Source of the DNA: Companilactobacillus suantsaicola
Lineage (GTDB): Bacteria; Bacillota; Bacilli; Lactobacillales; Lactobacillaceae
DNA length: 64,000 bases
Reading direction: 5' to 3'
NCBI RefSeq assembly: GCF_004745525.1
Contig: NZ_RKLY01000003.1
Span: forward strand, 1-64,000
A program made the translations under genes and the position numbers. This document shows positions 17,419 to 26,411 of this stretch, in pieces; the first letter of the stretch is position 1, and each line of letters begins with the position of its first letter. The notes under the pieces were generated by a model. The model did not search any database, was not told the origin of the DNA, and worked only from the letters and a program-made list of their open reading frames with translations.

Positions 17419-17699
17419 TGTCTTTACCAAGCCGAATGGCAGTACTCAATTATATGAATGAACATGATTCAGTCAATGTAAAAAGCGTTATGGAAGCTTT
17501 GAAACCTTTTTACGGTAATGAGAAACAATTTAATGAAAATCTATATTTAGAACATTTTATGGCTCTCGAAGCAAATGGATTGGTTGAGTTAGCTAGTTAT
17601 AATCTCGATGATAAAGAAAACTTGATCATGAATTATCGAATTAATGATGATGGCCGTGAAGCAGTAGAAAAATACGTCGATAAAAAATATCGGAACTAG
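17418..17699 (+). CDS. small winged-helix-like protein in the cut operon
   Basis: 93 residues. The ATG overlaps the transporter's stop codon (TAATG). The pattern MAVLNYMNEHDSVNVKSVMEAL, LYLEHFMALEANGLVEL, NYRINDDGREAVEKYV fits a winged-helix fold (helix, recognition helix, beta wing ending in a 'DDGREAV' turn). No exact family is recognised. It is the only DNA-binding-like protein in the operon, so it is a candidate regulator, but a structural role is possible. Confidence 0.5.
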   Translation: MSLPSRMAVLNYMNEHDSVNVKSVMEALKPFYGNEKQFNENLYLEHFMALEANGLVELASYNLDDKENLIMNYRINDDGREAVEKYVDKKYRN

Positions 17700-17716
17700 A
17701 GCATGAGGTAAATTTT

Positions 17717-18013
17717 ATGAGATATAGAGGCAATGAAGCTCTGGGACTCATTGAAACAGTCGGATTAGTCCCAGCATTAAAAGCTGCAGATGAAATGTTA
17801 AAGGCAGCTGAAGTCGAATTGATTTCATATGAGAATATTGGATCTACTTTAGTTACTGTCATTGTTAAAGGCGATGTTGCAGCAGTTAAATCATCAGTTG
17901 AAGCTGGAGCCAAAGCAGCATCAGAAATTGGTAAGCTTACCGCCCAAAATGTAATGCCACGTCCAATACCTAGTGTTGGTGATATCGTTTCGGTTCATGA
18001 CGTTGATCAATAA
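17717..18013 (+). CDS. BMC-H shell protein 2
   Basis: 98 residues with one BMC domain (ALGLIETVGLVPALKAADEMLKAAEVEL; STLVTVIVKGDVAAVKSSVEAGAKAA; NVMPRPIPSVGDIV). It forms hexamers, with a pore loop different from shell protein 1 (IGSTLV rather than VGGGLV), so it may pass different molecules. RBS GAGGT precedes the ATG. Confidence 0.93.
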   Translation: MRYRGNEALGLIETVGLVPALKAADEMLKAAEVELISYENIGSTLVTVIVKGDVAAVKSSVEAGAKAASEIGKLTAQNVMPRPIPSVGDIVSVHDVDQ

Positions 18014-18031
18014 TTTTAGGAGTAAACAAAA

Positions 18032-18337
18032 ATGGAGAATTACAAAGCAATAGGTTCGATTGAAACATTCGGATTAGTTTTTGTTTTAGAAGCGGCAGAT
18101 GCGATGTGTAAAGCTGCGGATGTAGATGTCGTCGGATATGAAAATGTTGCTTCCGGATATATTTCTGTAATTGTTCAAGGTGATGTTTCAGCTTGTAAAA
18201 GTGCAGTGGCCGCGGGAGTTAAAGCTGTGGAAAATATGGGAGCAGAAGTTTACAGCTCAGTAGTTATCCCCAGTCCTCATCGCGACCTAAGTAAGATTAT
18301 TGATCGATACGCCTTGAGTAAGCTATTGCCTGAATAA
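18032..18337 (+). CDS. BMC-H shell protein 3
   Basis: 101 residues, one BMC domain (AIGSIETFGLVFVLEAADAMCKAA; VASGYISVIVQGDVSACKSAVAAGVKAV; VVIPSPHRDLSKII) plus a short C-terminal helix (DRYALSKLLPE). Unlike shell proteins 1 and 2 it has Cys residues in the second helix and near the pore side. RBS TAGGAG precedes the ATG. Confidence 0.92.
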   Translation: MENYKAIGSIETFGLVFVLEAADAMCKAADVDVVGYENVASGYISVIVQGDVSACKSAVAAGVKAVENMGAEVYSSVVIPSPHRDLSKIIDRYALSKLLPE

Positions 18338-18353
18338 CAAGGGAGCAATAATT

Positions 18354-19781
18354 ATGCAATTAATAGACAATGATTTGAAGTCGTTACAAGAAGCGAGAAT
18401 TGTTTCAGAAACTGCTCGAGATTCATTTGGATTGTTAACGGGATACGGTCAAGTTGAGTTGGACGGTATTTTGAAAAAAGTTGTCGATGGAGTTAGTCAG
18501 ATCATCCCTGATTTGTTGAAACTTGAGAATTCAACAAAAACAATCGGGGTTTGTGAAGATAAACTTGAACTTTATAACAAATTTGTTCAATTATACAAAA
18601 ATGATATTGATAATAAACCAGTCGTTGGACCATTACTATTTAATGAAAAGAAACAAATTGAAAAAATAGGAATCCCATTAGGTCCGGTGGCAGTATTGTT
18701 ACCGATTGAAAATACCGTTTTATATAGTGCTTATGCGTTATATATGGCAATTAAATCAGGAAATTCCTTGATTATGGTACCTGATCCAAAGATGTCGGCA
18801 ATTTCTGAAAAGATTTATCCTAAGATTCAACAAATTTGTTTGGAAGCTGGATTACCCCAAGGATTCTTGAGTTACATGAACAATGTAACTTTGAACGGAA
18901 TTAAGGAATTAACGGCTAGTTCAAATGTAGCAGTTGTCATCAATGTGGGATGTCCAGATTACTATGACAAGATTGAAATTCCAAGTAAACCAGTCCTTTA
19001 TGCTGAAACTGGTTCAACGCCAGTCTTCATTGAAAAGACAGCTAATATTGCGGAAGCTAGTTCTAAAATTATCAGAAGTCGTGCTTTTGATAATGGACTA
19101 ACCCCAGCCTCGGAACAATTCGTCGTAGCAGAAAGTTCGATTGCTAATGATGCAAAAGAACAATTGATCCAAAAGGGTGCCTACTTCATGTCACCTGAAG
19201 AAGAAGCTAAGTTAAGAAAAACTTTATTCAGAGGACTTGAAGTTAATCAAGAATATATTGGTAAAGATGCAACCTGGATTGCTAATCGATCCGGTTTCAC
19301 GATTCCAGACAAAGCCGTCGTTTTGGTTTCAGAACAACCTTATATTTTTGAAGAAAATCCTTTTACCGTGAAATTGAAATGTCCAGTGATGGCATTTTAT
19401 CAAGAACCTGATTGGAAACGAGCTTGTCAAAAATGTATTCATCTTTTGAAAGAAAGACGTAGTGGACATACCTTAGTAATCCATTCGAATAATAATGAAG
19501 TAATTAAAGAATATGCGATCCAAAAACCAGTTGGTCGAATGATCGTGAACGATTCAGTTTACTTATCAAGTTTGGGAATCGGTTCTGATTTTCCTCTTTC
19601 AATGTTTTTAGGTGGTCAAACAACCGGACGAGGTTGTACAGCAGAAAATATTGTTGCCAAAGACCTAACTTATCAGCGAGCAATTTATTATTGCGGAGAT
19701 AATTCAAATCACTCGACTAAAGATAAGACCATTGAAGAAGAAGTTTTAAAGAAATTAATAACAAAAATTTTAGAAAAATAA
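18354..19781 (+). CDS. aldehyde dehydrogenase homologue lacking the catalytic Cys (pseudoenzyme)
   Basis: 475 residues, ALDH fold of the acylating PduP/EutE type by similarity to the gene at 27524. At the catalytic position the sequence reads FDNGLTPASEQ: residue 251 is Pro. The paralogue at 27524 has TICASEQ with Cys at the same residue number 251. The co-substrate loop is also altered (AETGSTPVFIEK against GAGNSPSYIER). It should not be able to form the thiohemiacetal, so it probably acts as a structural or regulatory partner of the active enzyme. It is placed directly before cutC. RBS AAGGGAG precedes the ATG. Confidence 0.85.
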   Translation: MQLIDNDLKSLQEARIVSETARDSFGLLTGYGQVELDGILKKVVDGVSQIIPDLLKLENSTKTIGVCEDKLELYNKFVQLYKNDIDNKPVVGPLLFNEKKQIEKIGIPLGPVAVLLPIENTVLYSAYALYMAIKSGNSLIMVPDPKMSAISEKIYPKIQQICLEAGLPQGFLSYMNNVTLNGIKELTASSNVAVVINVGCPDYYDKIEIPSKPVLYAETGSTPVFIEKTANIAEASSKIIRSRAFDNGLTPASEQFVVAESSIANDAKEQLIQKGAYFMSPEEEAKLRKTLFRGLEVNQEYIGKDATWIANRSGFTIPDKAVVLVSEQPYIFEENPFTVKLKCPVMAFYQEPDWKRACQKCIHLLKERRSGHTLVIHSNNNEVIKEYAIQKPVGRMIVNDSVYLSSLGIGSDFPLSMFLGGQTTGRGCTAENIVAKDLTYQRAIYYCGDNSNHSTKDKTIEEEVLKKLITKILEK

Positions 19782-19805
19782 TTCCGCGAGAAGTGAGGGA
19801 ATGAA

Positions 19806-22346
19806 ATGGATATTAAAGATTTTTCAGCCAAGTTATCTGAAGCAACTAAAGATCTAAGTGATGAAGAACGTCAAGCTTTGGTAAAAATGTTCGCCTCAGT
19901 TTCTAAAGATGTAGTTAAGGATGATGCTCCAAAAACTACTTTAGTAGAAGAAACTGAAACAGAAATTCCAGACGACATTACTCCAAGACTTAGAAAATTA
20001 AAGGATAACTACTTAAAACAAGTTCCATCAATCACAACTTATCGTGCACGTGCCATTACTAAGATTGCCAAAGAAAATCCTGGTATGCCAAAGATCATGT
20101 TGCGTGCTAAATGTTTCAAGTATTGTTGTGAAACAGCTCCTTTAGTAATTCAAGACAACGAATTAATCGTTGGTGCTCCAAACGGTGCTCCTAGAGCCGG
20201 TGCTTTCTCACCAGATATCGCTTGGAGATGGATGGAAGACGAAATCGATACCATCGGTACTCGTGCTCAAGATCCATTCTACATTTCTGATGAAGATAAG
20301 AAGATTATGCGTGAAGAACTTTTCCCATTCTGGAAAGGCAAGTCAGTTGATGAATATTGTGAAGATCAATACCGTGAAGCTGGAGTTTGGGAATTATCCG
20401 GTGAATCATTTGTTTCTGATTGTTCATATCACCAACTAAATGGTGGTGGAGATTCCAACCCTGGTTATGACGTTATTTTAATGAAAAAAGGTATGATCGA
20501 TATTCAAAATGAGGCCAAAGCTCATCTTGAAAAATTGGATTATGAAAATCCTGATGATATCGACAAGATTTACTTCTACAAATCAGTTATTGATACAACT
20601 GACGGTGTAATGATTTATGCCAAGAGAATGTCTGAATATGCCAAAGAAATGGCTAATAAAGAAAGTGATCCAAAGAGAAAAGCAGAACTATTGAAGATTT
20701 CTGAAATCAATGCCAAGGTTCCTGCTCACAAACCAGATACATTCTGGGAAGCAATCCAAGCCGTTTGGACAATCGAATCACTTCTAGTAGTCGAAGAAAA
20801 CCAAACTGGTATGTCAATCGGACGTGTTGACCAATACATGTATCCAATGTTCAAGAAGGATATTGAAGAAGGAAATATTTCCAAGTTCCAAGCCTTTGAA
20901 CTTGCTGGTTGTATGTTAATCAAGATGTCAGAAATGATGTGGATCACTAGTGAAGGTGGTTCTAAGTTCTTCGCGGGATACCAACCATTCGTTAACATGT
21001 GTGTCGGTGGTGTTACTCGTCAGGGACTCGATGCTACTAACGACTTAACTTACTTACTAATGGATGCTGTTAGACATGTTAAAGTTTACCAACCATCACT
21101 TGCATGTAGAATTCACAGTAAATCACCACGTGAATACCTCAAGAAGATTGTTGATGTTGTTAGAGCCGGAATGGGATTCCCAGCTTGTCACTTTGATGAT
21201 ACTCATATCAAGATGATGCTTGCTAAAGGTGTTTCCATTGAAGATGCTCGTGACTATTGTTTGATGGGATGTGTTGAACCTCAAAAATCAGGTCGACTAT
21301 ATCAATGGACTTCAACAGCTTATACACAATGGCCAATCTGTATTGAATTAGTACTAAATCATGGTGTTGATCTCTGGTATGGCAAGAAAGTTTGTCCGGA
21401 TATGGGTGACTTGTCACAATTTAAGACTTATGAAGAATTTGATAAAGCCGTTAAGGGAGAAATTCAATACATTACAAAATGGACTGATGTTGCGACAGTT
21501 ATTTCTCAAAGAGTTCACAGAAGTTTAGCTCCAAAACCATTGATGTCAATCATGTACGAAGGTTGTATGGAACATGGTAAAGACGTTTCAAGTGGTGGAG
21601 CAATGTACAACTTTGGACCTGGTGTTGTTTGGTCAGGACTTGCTACTTATACCGATTCAATGGCTGCCATTAAGAAATTAGTCTTTGATGATAAGAAATA
21701 TACTTTGGAAGAATTAAATCAAATTCTTGTTGATGACTTCAAAGGCCATGATCAAGCTCGTAAAGATTGCTTATCAGCTCCTAAATATGGTAACGATGAT
21801 GATTACGCTGACTTAATTGCTGCTGACATCATTGCTTATACCGAAGAAGAACACAGAAAGTACAAGACACTTTACTCAACATTGAGCCATGGTACATTGT
21901 CAATTTCAAATAACACTCCATTTGGACAAATGACAGGTGCTTCAGCCAATGGTAGAAAAGCTTGGTCACCATTATCAGATGGTATCAGTCCAACTCAAGG
22001 TGCTGATTATAAAGGACCTACAGCTATTATCAAATCTGTCTCCAAGATGGCCAATGATTCAATGAATATTGGTATGGTTCACAACTTCAAGATTATGTCT
22101 AGCTTACTAGATACTCAAGAAGGTGAAGAAAGTCTCATCATGTTACTTAGAACAGCTTGTGCTTTAGGTAATGGACAAATGCAATTCAACTACTTAGATA
22201 ACAAGACTCTATTGGATGCCCAAAAGCATCCTGAACAATATCGTGATTTGATCGTCCGTGTTGCCGGATACAGTGCCTTCTTCGTTGAGTTATGTAAGGA
22301 TGTTCAAGACGAAATCATTAGTCGTACAGTATTGACTCACTTTTAA
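19806..22346 (+). CDS. cutC: choline trimethylamine-lyase, glycyl radical enzyme
   Basis: 846 residues. The residues I recall as choline-contacting or catalytic in the crystallised enzymes fall at the same numbers here: Tyr208, Asp216 ([10 protein letters not shown]), thiyl Cys489 and Glu491 ([10 protein letters not shown]), Thr502, Tyr506, and the glycyl radical Gly821 (RVAGYSAFF). Asp216 and the downstream Thr/Tyr pair separate choline lyase from glycerol and propanediol dehydratases. It cleaves choline to trimethylamine and acetaldehyde under anoxia. The first ~50 residues form an amphipathic helix plus acidic linker ([20 protein letters not shown]), probably a shell-targeting peptide. The activase follows 21 bases downstream. 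Confidence 0.95.
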   Translation: MDIKDFSAKLSEATKDLSDEERQALVKMFASVSKDVVKDDAPKTTLVEETETEIPDDITPRLRKLKDNYLKQVPSITTYRARAITKIAKENPGMPKIMLRAKCFKYCCETAPLVIQDNELIVGAPNGAPRAGAFSPDIAWRWMEDEIDTIGTRAQDPFYISDEDKKIMREELFPFWKGKSVDEYCEDQYREAGVWELSGESFVSDCSYHQLNGGGDSNPGYDVILMKKGMIDIQNEAKAHLEKLDYENPDDIDKIYFYKSVIDTTDGVMIYAKRMSEYAKEMANKESDPKRKAELLKISEINAKVPAHKPDTFWEAIQAVWTIESLLVVEENQTGMSIGRVDQYMYPMFKKDIEEGNISKFQAFELAGCMLIKMSEMMWITSEGGSKFFAGYQPFVNMCVGGVTRQGLDATNDLTYLLMDAVRHVKVYQPSLACRIHSKSPREYLKKIVDVVRAGMGFPACHFDDTHIKMMLAKGVSIEDARDYCLMGCVEPQKSGRLYQWTSTAYTQWPICIELVLNHGVDLWYGKKVCPDMGDLSQFKTYEEFDKAVKGEIQYITKWTDVATVISQRVHRSLAPKPLMSIMYEGCMEHGKDVSSGGAMYNFGPGVVWSGLATYTDSMAAIKKLVFDDKKYTLEELNQILVDDFKGHDQARKDCLSAPKYGNDDDYADLIAADIIAYTEEEHRKYKTLYSTLSHGTLSISNNTPFGQMTGASANGRKAWSPLSDGISPTQGADYKGPTAIIKSVSKMANDSMNIGMVHNFKIMSSLLDTQEGEESLIMLLRTACALGNGQMQFNYLDNKTLLDAQKHPEQYRDLIVRVAGYSAFFVELCKDVQDEIISRTVLTHF

Positions 22347-22367
22347 TTAACAAATCAGGAGATGGAT

Positions 22368-23321
22368 ATGATGGCTACAGATATTGATAATGGAATCGAA
22401 CGTCAGGCAATGATCTTCAACGTTCAGAAATATAGTTTGTATGATGGGCCTGGTATAAGAACCATTGTATTCATGAAAGGTTGCCCATTAAGATGCAGAT
22501 GGTGTGCTAATCCTGAAGGTATGCATAGAAAATTTGAAGTTATGTTCAAGGAAAGTTTATGTAGTGACTGTATGGCTTGCGTGGAAGTTTGTCCAAGAGG
22601 AATTCACTACATTGACGAAAATGGTAATCACCGAGTTAGAAGAGATAGATCTTGTATTGGTTGTCACAAGTGTGAAGAAGTATGTCCTATGAATGCGCTT
22701 CATATCACTGGTGCCATCAAGACAATCCCCGAATTAATGAAAGTTATTCATGAAGATGATGCTTTTTATCAACAATCCGGTGGTGGCATAACTTTAAGTG
22801 GTGGTGAATGTACTTCACAACCTGATGCTGCTTTAGCTCTATTGAAAGCATGCAAGGCAGATGGAATCAATACTGCAATCGAGACTTGTGGCCATAGCCG
22901 AATGGATCGATTAATGGAAATGGCAGATTATATTGATTTATTCTTATTTGATCTAAAACACATGGATCCAGTTAGACATAATGAATTGACCGGAATTAGT
23001 AATGAAAGAATTCTAGCTAATTTGAAAGAACTCTTCGAACGTGGATATCAAGTGAAAATCAGAATGCCAATGCTTAAAGAAGTTAATGATAGTAAAGAAG
23101 AAATTCAAAAAATTATTGATTTTCTAATGCCATATCGTGATTATCCTAATTTCCATGGAATTGACTTACTACCTTATCACAAGTTAGGGGTTAATAAATA
23201 TGGACAACTAGGAATCGATTATCCAGTTAAAGGTGATCCTAGTTTATCAAATGAAGACTTGGACCGCATTGAGGGATGGATTAAAGCATACGATTTCCCA
23301 GTTAAGGTTATTAGACATTAA
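22368..23321 (+). CDS. cutD: CutC-activating radical SAM enzyme
   Basis: 317 residues from ATG 22368, six bases after AGGAG. The upstream ATG 22362 abuts the RBS. The radical SAM motif is GCPLRCRWC (CxxxCxxC). Two ferredoxin-type 4Fe-4S sets follow (CSDCMACVEVCP and CIGCHKCEEVCP), as in glycyl-radical activases of the dehydratase/choline branch. GGGITLSGGE is the SAM-binding glycine motif. It installs the radical on Gly821 of CutC. It needs several iron-sulfur clusters, and a SUF operon lies 8 kb downstream. Confidence 0.95.
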   Translation: MMATDIDNGIERQAMIFNVQKYSLYDGPGIRTIVFMKGCPLRCRWCANPEGMHRKFEVMFKESLCSDCMACVEVCPRGIHYIDENGNHRVRRDRSCIGCHKCEEVCPMNALHITGAIKTIPELMKVIHEDDAFYQQSGGGITLSGGECTSQPDAALALLKACKADGINTAIETCGHSRMDRLMEMADYIDLFLFDLKHMDPVRHNELTGISNERILANLKELFERGYQVKIRMPMLKEVNDSKEEIQKIIDFLMPYRDYPNFHGIDLLPYHKLGVNKYGQLGIDYPVKGDPSLSNEDLDRIEGWIKAYDFPVKVIRH

Positions 23322-23347
23322 AAATTTTAGTGAAGGGAGGGAATTAT

Positions 23348-24472
23348 ATGAGTAAATTCAGTATTAAAACAAAAATTTATAGTGGTGATAATTCAATCAG
23401 TGAATTGAAAAATATGACAATAAAAAATGCCTTGATCGTCTGTGATCCATTTATGGAAAAATCAGGCAAAGTAAAAGACATTACTGATATCTTGGATGAA
23501 TTAAAAGTCAATTATGATATCTTTTCCGGAGTTGTTCCTGATCCAAGTATTGAAGTTGTTTCAAGTGGTTTGATCAAAGGAATTTCGGTTCAACCGGATA
23601 CTATTATTGCTCTAGGTGGCGGTTCAGCCATGGATACGGCAAAAGTTATCAGACAGTTACTTGATAATTTCCAAGCCAAGTTGATTTGTATTCCAAGTAC
23701 TAGTGGTACTGGTAGTGAAGTTACCTCCTTTGCAGTTATCTCGGACCCATCAGTTAATGGTAAATATGCCTTAGTTGATGACAAGATGATTCCTGATATA
23801 GCGATTCTGGACCCTAATCTTACTAAGAGTGTTCCACCAGCAATTACCGCAGATACGGGGATGGATGTAATCACCCATGATTTGGAAGCTTATGTTTCGT
23901 GCGACCATACTAATTTTTCCGATGCGTTTGCTGAGAAGTCGATTCGCATCGTTTGGAAAGATTTGCCAGTTGTCGTTAAAAATGGTGACAATATGGAAGC
24001 TCGCAAGATGGTACATGACGCATCTTGCATGGCCGGAATGGCTTTCAGTGAAGCATCGCTTGGAATTTGTCATAGTTTAGCTCATGCGCTAGGCGGTAGA
24101 TTTCATAAAGCTCACGGTCGATTGAATGCAATGCTTTTGCCATATGTTATTCAATACAATTCAGAATTAGATGCAAATCAAGAAACAGAAACTTTACACC
24201 GCTATGCTCAAATTGCAAGGTTGCTAAACATTTCGTCATATTCAGACAAATCAACAGTTAACTTGTTGATTGGAGGAATCAAACGTTTAACTAGTCAGTT
24301 ATCGATTCCAAAGACCATCGATGAATTAGGCGTTGATGTTGAAGAATATAAGAAAGCAGTTCCTGAAATGGCTAAGGCAGCATTAAAGGATAGATGTACT
24401 AAGACCAATCCAGTTGTACCAACACAAAAGGATTTGGAAGACATTTATCTAAAGCTAGTCAAGGGAAGCTAG
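23348..24472 (+). CDS. iron-containing alcohol dehydrogenase of the microcompartment
   Basis: 374 residues from ATG 23348, after GAAGGGAGGG. Type III (Fe) alcohol dehydrogenase: NAD-binding GGGSAMDTAK, PSTSGTGSEVTSFAV, and metal ligands in GMDVITHDLEAY and HSLAHALGGRFHKAHGRLNAM. In choline microcompartments this enzyme (called CutO in some clusters) reduces acetaldehyde to ethanol and regenerates NAD+ for the acylating dehydrogenase inside the shell. Confidence 0.9.
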   Translation: MSKFSIKTKIYSGDNSISELKNMTIKNALIVCDPFMEKSGKVKDITDILDELKVNYDIFSGVVPDPSIEVVSSGLIKGISVQPDTIIALGGGSAMDTAKVIRQLLDNFQAKLICIPSTSGTGSEVTSFAVISDPSVNGKYALVDDKMIPDIAILDPNLTKSVPPAITADTGMDVITHDLEAYVSCDHTNFSDAFAEKSIRIVWKDLPVVVKNGDNMEARKMVHDASCMAGMAFSEASLGICHSLAHALGGRFHKAHGRLNAMLLPYVIQYNSELDANQETETLHRYAQIARLLNISSYSDKSTVNLLIGGIKRLTSQLSIPKTIDELGVDVEEYKKAVPEMAKAALKDRCTKTNPVVPTQKDLEDIYLKLVKGS

Positions 24473-24476
24473 AGAA

Positions 24477-24992
24477 ATGTTTATTACTGAAAGAGAATTA
24501 CAAGGACTTTATCACCAAGCAGCCTTTCACGAGTATAAAGTTGCCAAAGGAGATCGACTAACTCCGGAAGCAAAAAGTTTTTTAACAGGTAAGGGAATAA
24601 AACTAGTAGAAGTTGAGCAAGCGAATCCTGCTAGTAGCCAGCAAAGTGTCACGAATGATAAAACGACGCTGGAACTTTTAAGATTAGACTTACAGTCAGC
24701 CGTAGCACAAGCCTACGAAATTGATTTGCGATTAGGCGACAGTGTTTTTGAAACCTATGAGTTACTTGATCAAGAAATGCCACCAAATTTACACATTTAT
24801 TCATGCGATGCCAAAGAAGTACTTAGTAAAACTATAACAAAAGAAATGTTTAGAAACCCTAAGTATAAAGTGATTATTCTACTGAAGAAATGTTTATCCA
24901 GATTGTGTGGAATCCAAATCGATTCAAAAGATCGATTGAATTTAGTCAAAGTAGAGTTAGTTAATCAAATTAATAAATTAATGGAGGAATGA
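24477..24992 (+). CDS. microcompartment-associated protein, EutT-like N-terminus
   Basis: 171 residues. The first ~45 (MFITERELQGLYHQAAFHEY, then LTPEAKSFLTGKGIKLVE) resemble the opening of ethanolamine-cluster EutT/EutQ proteins (LTPxAxxxLxxxxI). After a short linker, the rest is a ~110-residue helical domain (LELLRLDLQSAVAQAYEIDL; KKCLSRLCGIQIDSKDRLNLV). I see no EutT cysteine motif, and choline lyase needs no cobalamin, so an adenosyltransferase role is unlikely. It overlaps the EutJ reading frame start and is clearly part of the operon. Function unknown. Confidence 0.6.
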   Translation: MFITERELQGLYHQAAFHEYKVAKGDRLTPEAKSFLTGKGIKLVEVEQANPASSQQSVTNDKTTLELLRLDLQSAVAQAYEIDLRLGDSVFETYELLDQEMPPNLHIYSCDAKEVLSKTITKEMFRNPKYKVIILLKKCLSRLCGIQIDSKDRLNLVKVELVNQINKLMEE

Positions 24993-24994
24993 TT

Positions 24995-25831
24995 ATGGAA
25001 CAGAATCTACAAACATGTAATGAATTGGTTGCAAAATTTGAATCCGTCATCACAAATCCAATAATCAAAGAACACGAAACTTATTATACTGGGGTCGATT
25101 TAGGAACTGCCTGTGTAGTTTTAGTAGTCATGAACGAGAAATATGAACCAGTCGCTGGGGCATATGAATATTCAGACGTCGTTAAAGATGGAATGATCGT
25201 TGACTACTTTGGTGCTATTACCTTAGTTAAAAAATTGAAAGCTAAATTAGAAGAACAGCTGGGAACGCAACTTCTTTACGCAGCTTCTGCGATTCCACCT
25301 GATACTGAGTCGTTAGACGGTGGGGCAATTAAGAATGTTATCCAGAGTGCTGAATTTGAAATCACTTCGATTCTTGATGAGCCGACAGCTGCTAATAATG
25401 TATTGAAGATTAAAAATGGTGCCATCGTCGATATTGGCGGTGGAACAACCGGAATTTCAATCATTAATAATGGCAAAGTGGTCAAGGTTTCTGATGAAGC
25501 CACAGGTGGAACTCATTTAACGTTAACTGTTGCTGGAGCGATGCATAAATCTTTTGATGAAGCTGAATTGTTTAAGCGAAATAAAGCCCATCATCAAGAA
25601 TTATTGCCAATTCTGAAACCGGTGATCGAAAAGATTTCCACAATCATCACCGATCAAGTTGCTGGATATGACGTGAATGATTTGTATCTGGTTGGTGGAA
25701 CAGCATGTTTAGCTGGAATTGAAAAGATAATCGAAAAGAGAACTGGAATAACAACGCATAAACCAATTAATCCGATGTTTGTTACTCCTCTAGGAATCGC
25801 AAAAAGTTGTACCGATATTATCACAGTTTAG
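24995..25831 (+). CDS. eutJ: EutJ-like actin/Hsp70-fold protein
   Basis: 278 residues from ATG 24995 (GGAGG seven bases upstream). ASKHA ATPase motifs: YYTGVDLGTACVVLVVM, DEPTAANNVL, VDIGGGTTGIS and LVGGTACLAGIE. EutJ-like proteins occur in ethanolamine, propanediol and glycyl-radical microcompartment clusters and are thought to be chaperones for enzyme loading or reactivation. That role is inferred from the family, not shown. Confidence 0.88.
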   Translation: MEQNLQTCNELVAKFESVITNPIIKEHETYYTGVDLGTACVVLVVMNEKYEPVAGAYEYSDVVKDGMIVDYFGAITLVKKLKAKLEEQLGTQLLYAASAIPPDTESLDGGAIKNVIQSAEFEITSILDEPTAANNVLKIKNGAIVDIGGGTTGISIINNGKVVKVSDEATGGTHLTLTVAGAMHKSFDEAELFKRNKAHHQELLPILKPVIEKISTIITDQVAGYDVNDLYLVGGTACLAGIEKIIEKRTGITTHKPINPMFVTPLGIAKSCTDIITV

Positions 25832-25834
25832 GAG

Positions 25835-26143
25835 ATGAGTAATGTGGATTGTAGAATTATCAAATCGCCTAGCGAAGGAACCATGGCCATTTTAAATCGT
25901 CGTAAAGGCTCCGGAATTAGGGATAAGATTGAAAATGTTGACGCCGTTGGTTTAGTCCAGGGTCGATTGATTGAAATGGTTGTCGCATCCGATATTGCTG
26001 AAAAAGCTGTTGGTGTCACCGTTGAGGATATTAGAGGTAGTTGCCCACAAAATATGATCATGCTAGCGGTTTTTGGTGATACTGCATCCGTTACTTCAGC
26101 CATCGAAGAAATTAAGAAACAGTGGGACAATCCAGAATGGTAA
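25835..26143 (+). CDS. eutS: circularly permuted BMC shell protein (EutS/PduU-like)
   Basis: 102 residues. The order RIIKSPSEGTMAILNRRKG, VDAVGLVQGRLIEMVVASDIAEKAVGV, QNMIMLAVFGDTASVTSAIEEI matches the EutS/PduU permutation: barrel-forming N-terminus first, then the BMC core. It forms a hexamer that can carry a small beta barrel over its pore. AGGAG abuts this ATG, so GTG 25844, nine bases after the RBS, is an equally good start. The gene overlaps the next one. Confidence 0.8.
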   Translation: MSNVDCRIIKSPSEGTMAILNRRKGSGIRDKIENVDAVGLVQGRLIEMVVASDIAEKAVGVTVEDIRGSCPQNMIMLAVFGDTASVTSAIEEIKKQWDNPEW

Positions 26144-26400
26144 CAGCTAAATTAATTGATAATGTTTGGGCAACTAGAAAAGCTGATAGTCTCAACGGTT
26201 TAAAGTTGATGTTAGCTAAGGTAATCGGTGGCACTCGTGCCGGTGAACAAATTGTTGTATGTGACGTGATTGGAGCCGGAATTGGTGATCGAGTAATTGT
26301 TGCTAGCGGTTCAGCAGCCAGAAGAATGCTAGGCGATAACGATATACCAATAGATGCAGCCGTAATTGGAATTATTGATGAAAATTGTACGACGGTCTAG
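26137..26400 (+). CDS. eutN: BMC-P pentamer vertex protein (EutN/CcmL-like)
   Basis: 87 residues from ATG 26137, which overlaps the previous stop codon. Typical EutN/CcmL features: TAKLIDNVWATRKADSLNGLKLMLAK, the loop VVCDVIGAGIGDRVIVASGSAARRM and the ending DAAVIGIIDE. Pentamers cap the vertices and close the shell. It is the only pentamer gene here, and one type is enough. No independent RBS is visible, so coupling to the upstream gene is likely. Confidence 0.9.
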   Translation: MVTAKLIDNVWATRKADSLNGLKLMLAKVIGGTRAGEQIVVCDVIGAGIGDRVIVASGSAARRMLGDNDIPIDAAVIGIIDENCTTV

Positions 26401-26411
26401 GGGGTATAGAG

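Noticed and set aside
19806-22346. Glycerol or propanediol dehydratase instead of choline lyase
   Set aside because: Asp216, Thr502 and Tyr506 are all present, and the [10 protein letters not shown] context with length 846 fits CutC. The operon lacks diol-specific genes.
24477-24992. Cobalamin adenosyltransferase (EutT)
   Set aside because: No EutT cysteine motif is visible, similarity is limited to the first ~45 residues, and glycyl-radical choline lyase does not use cobalamin.
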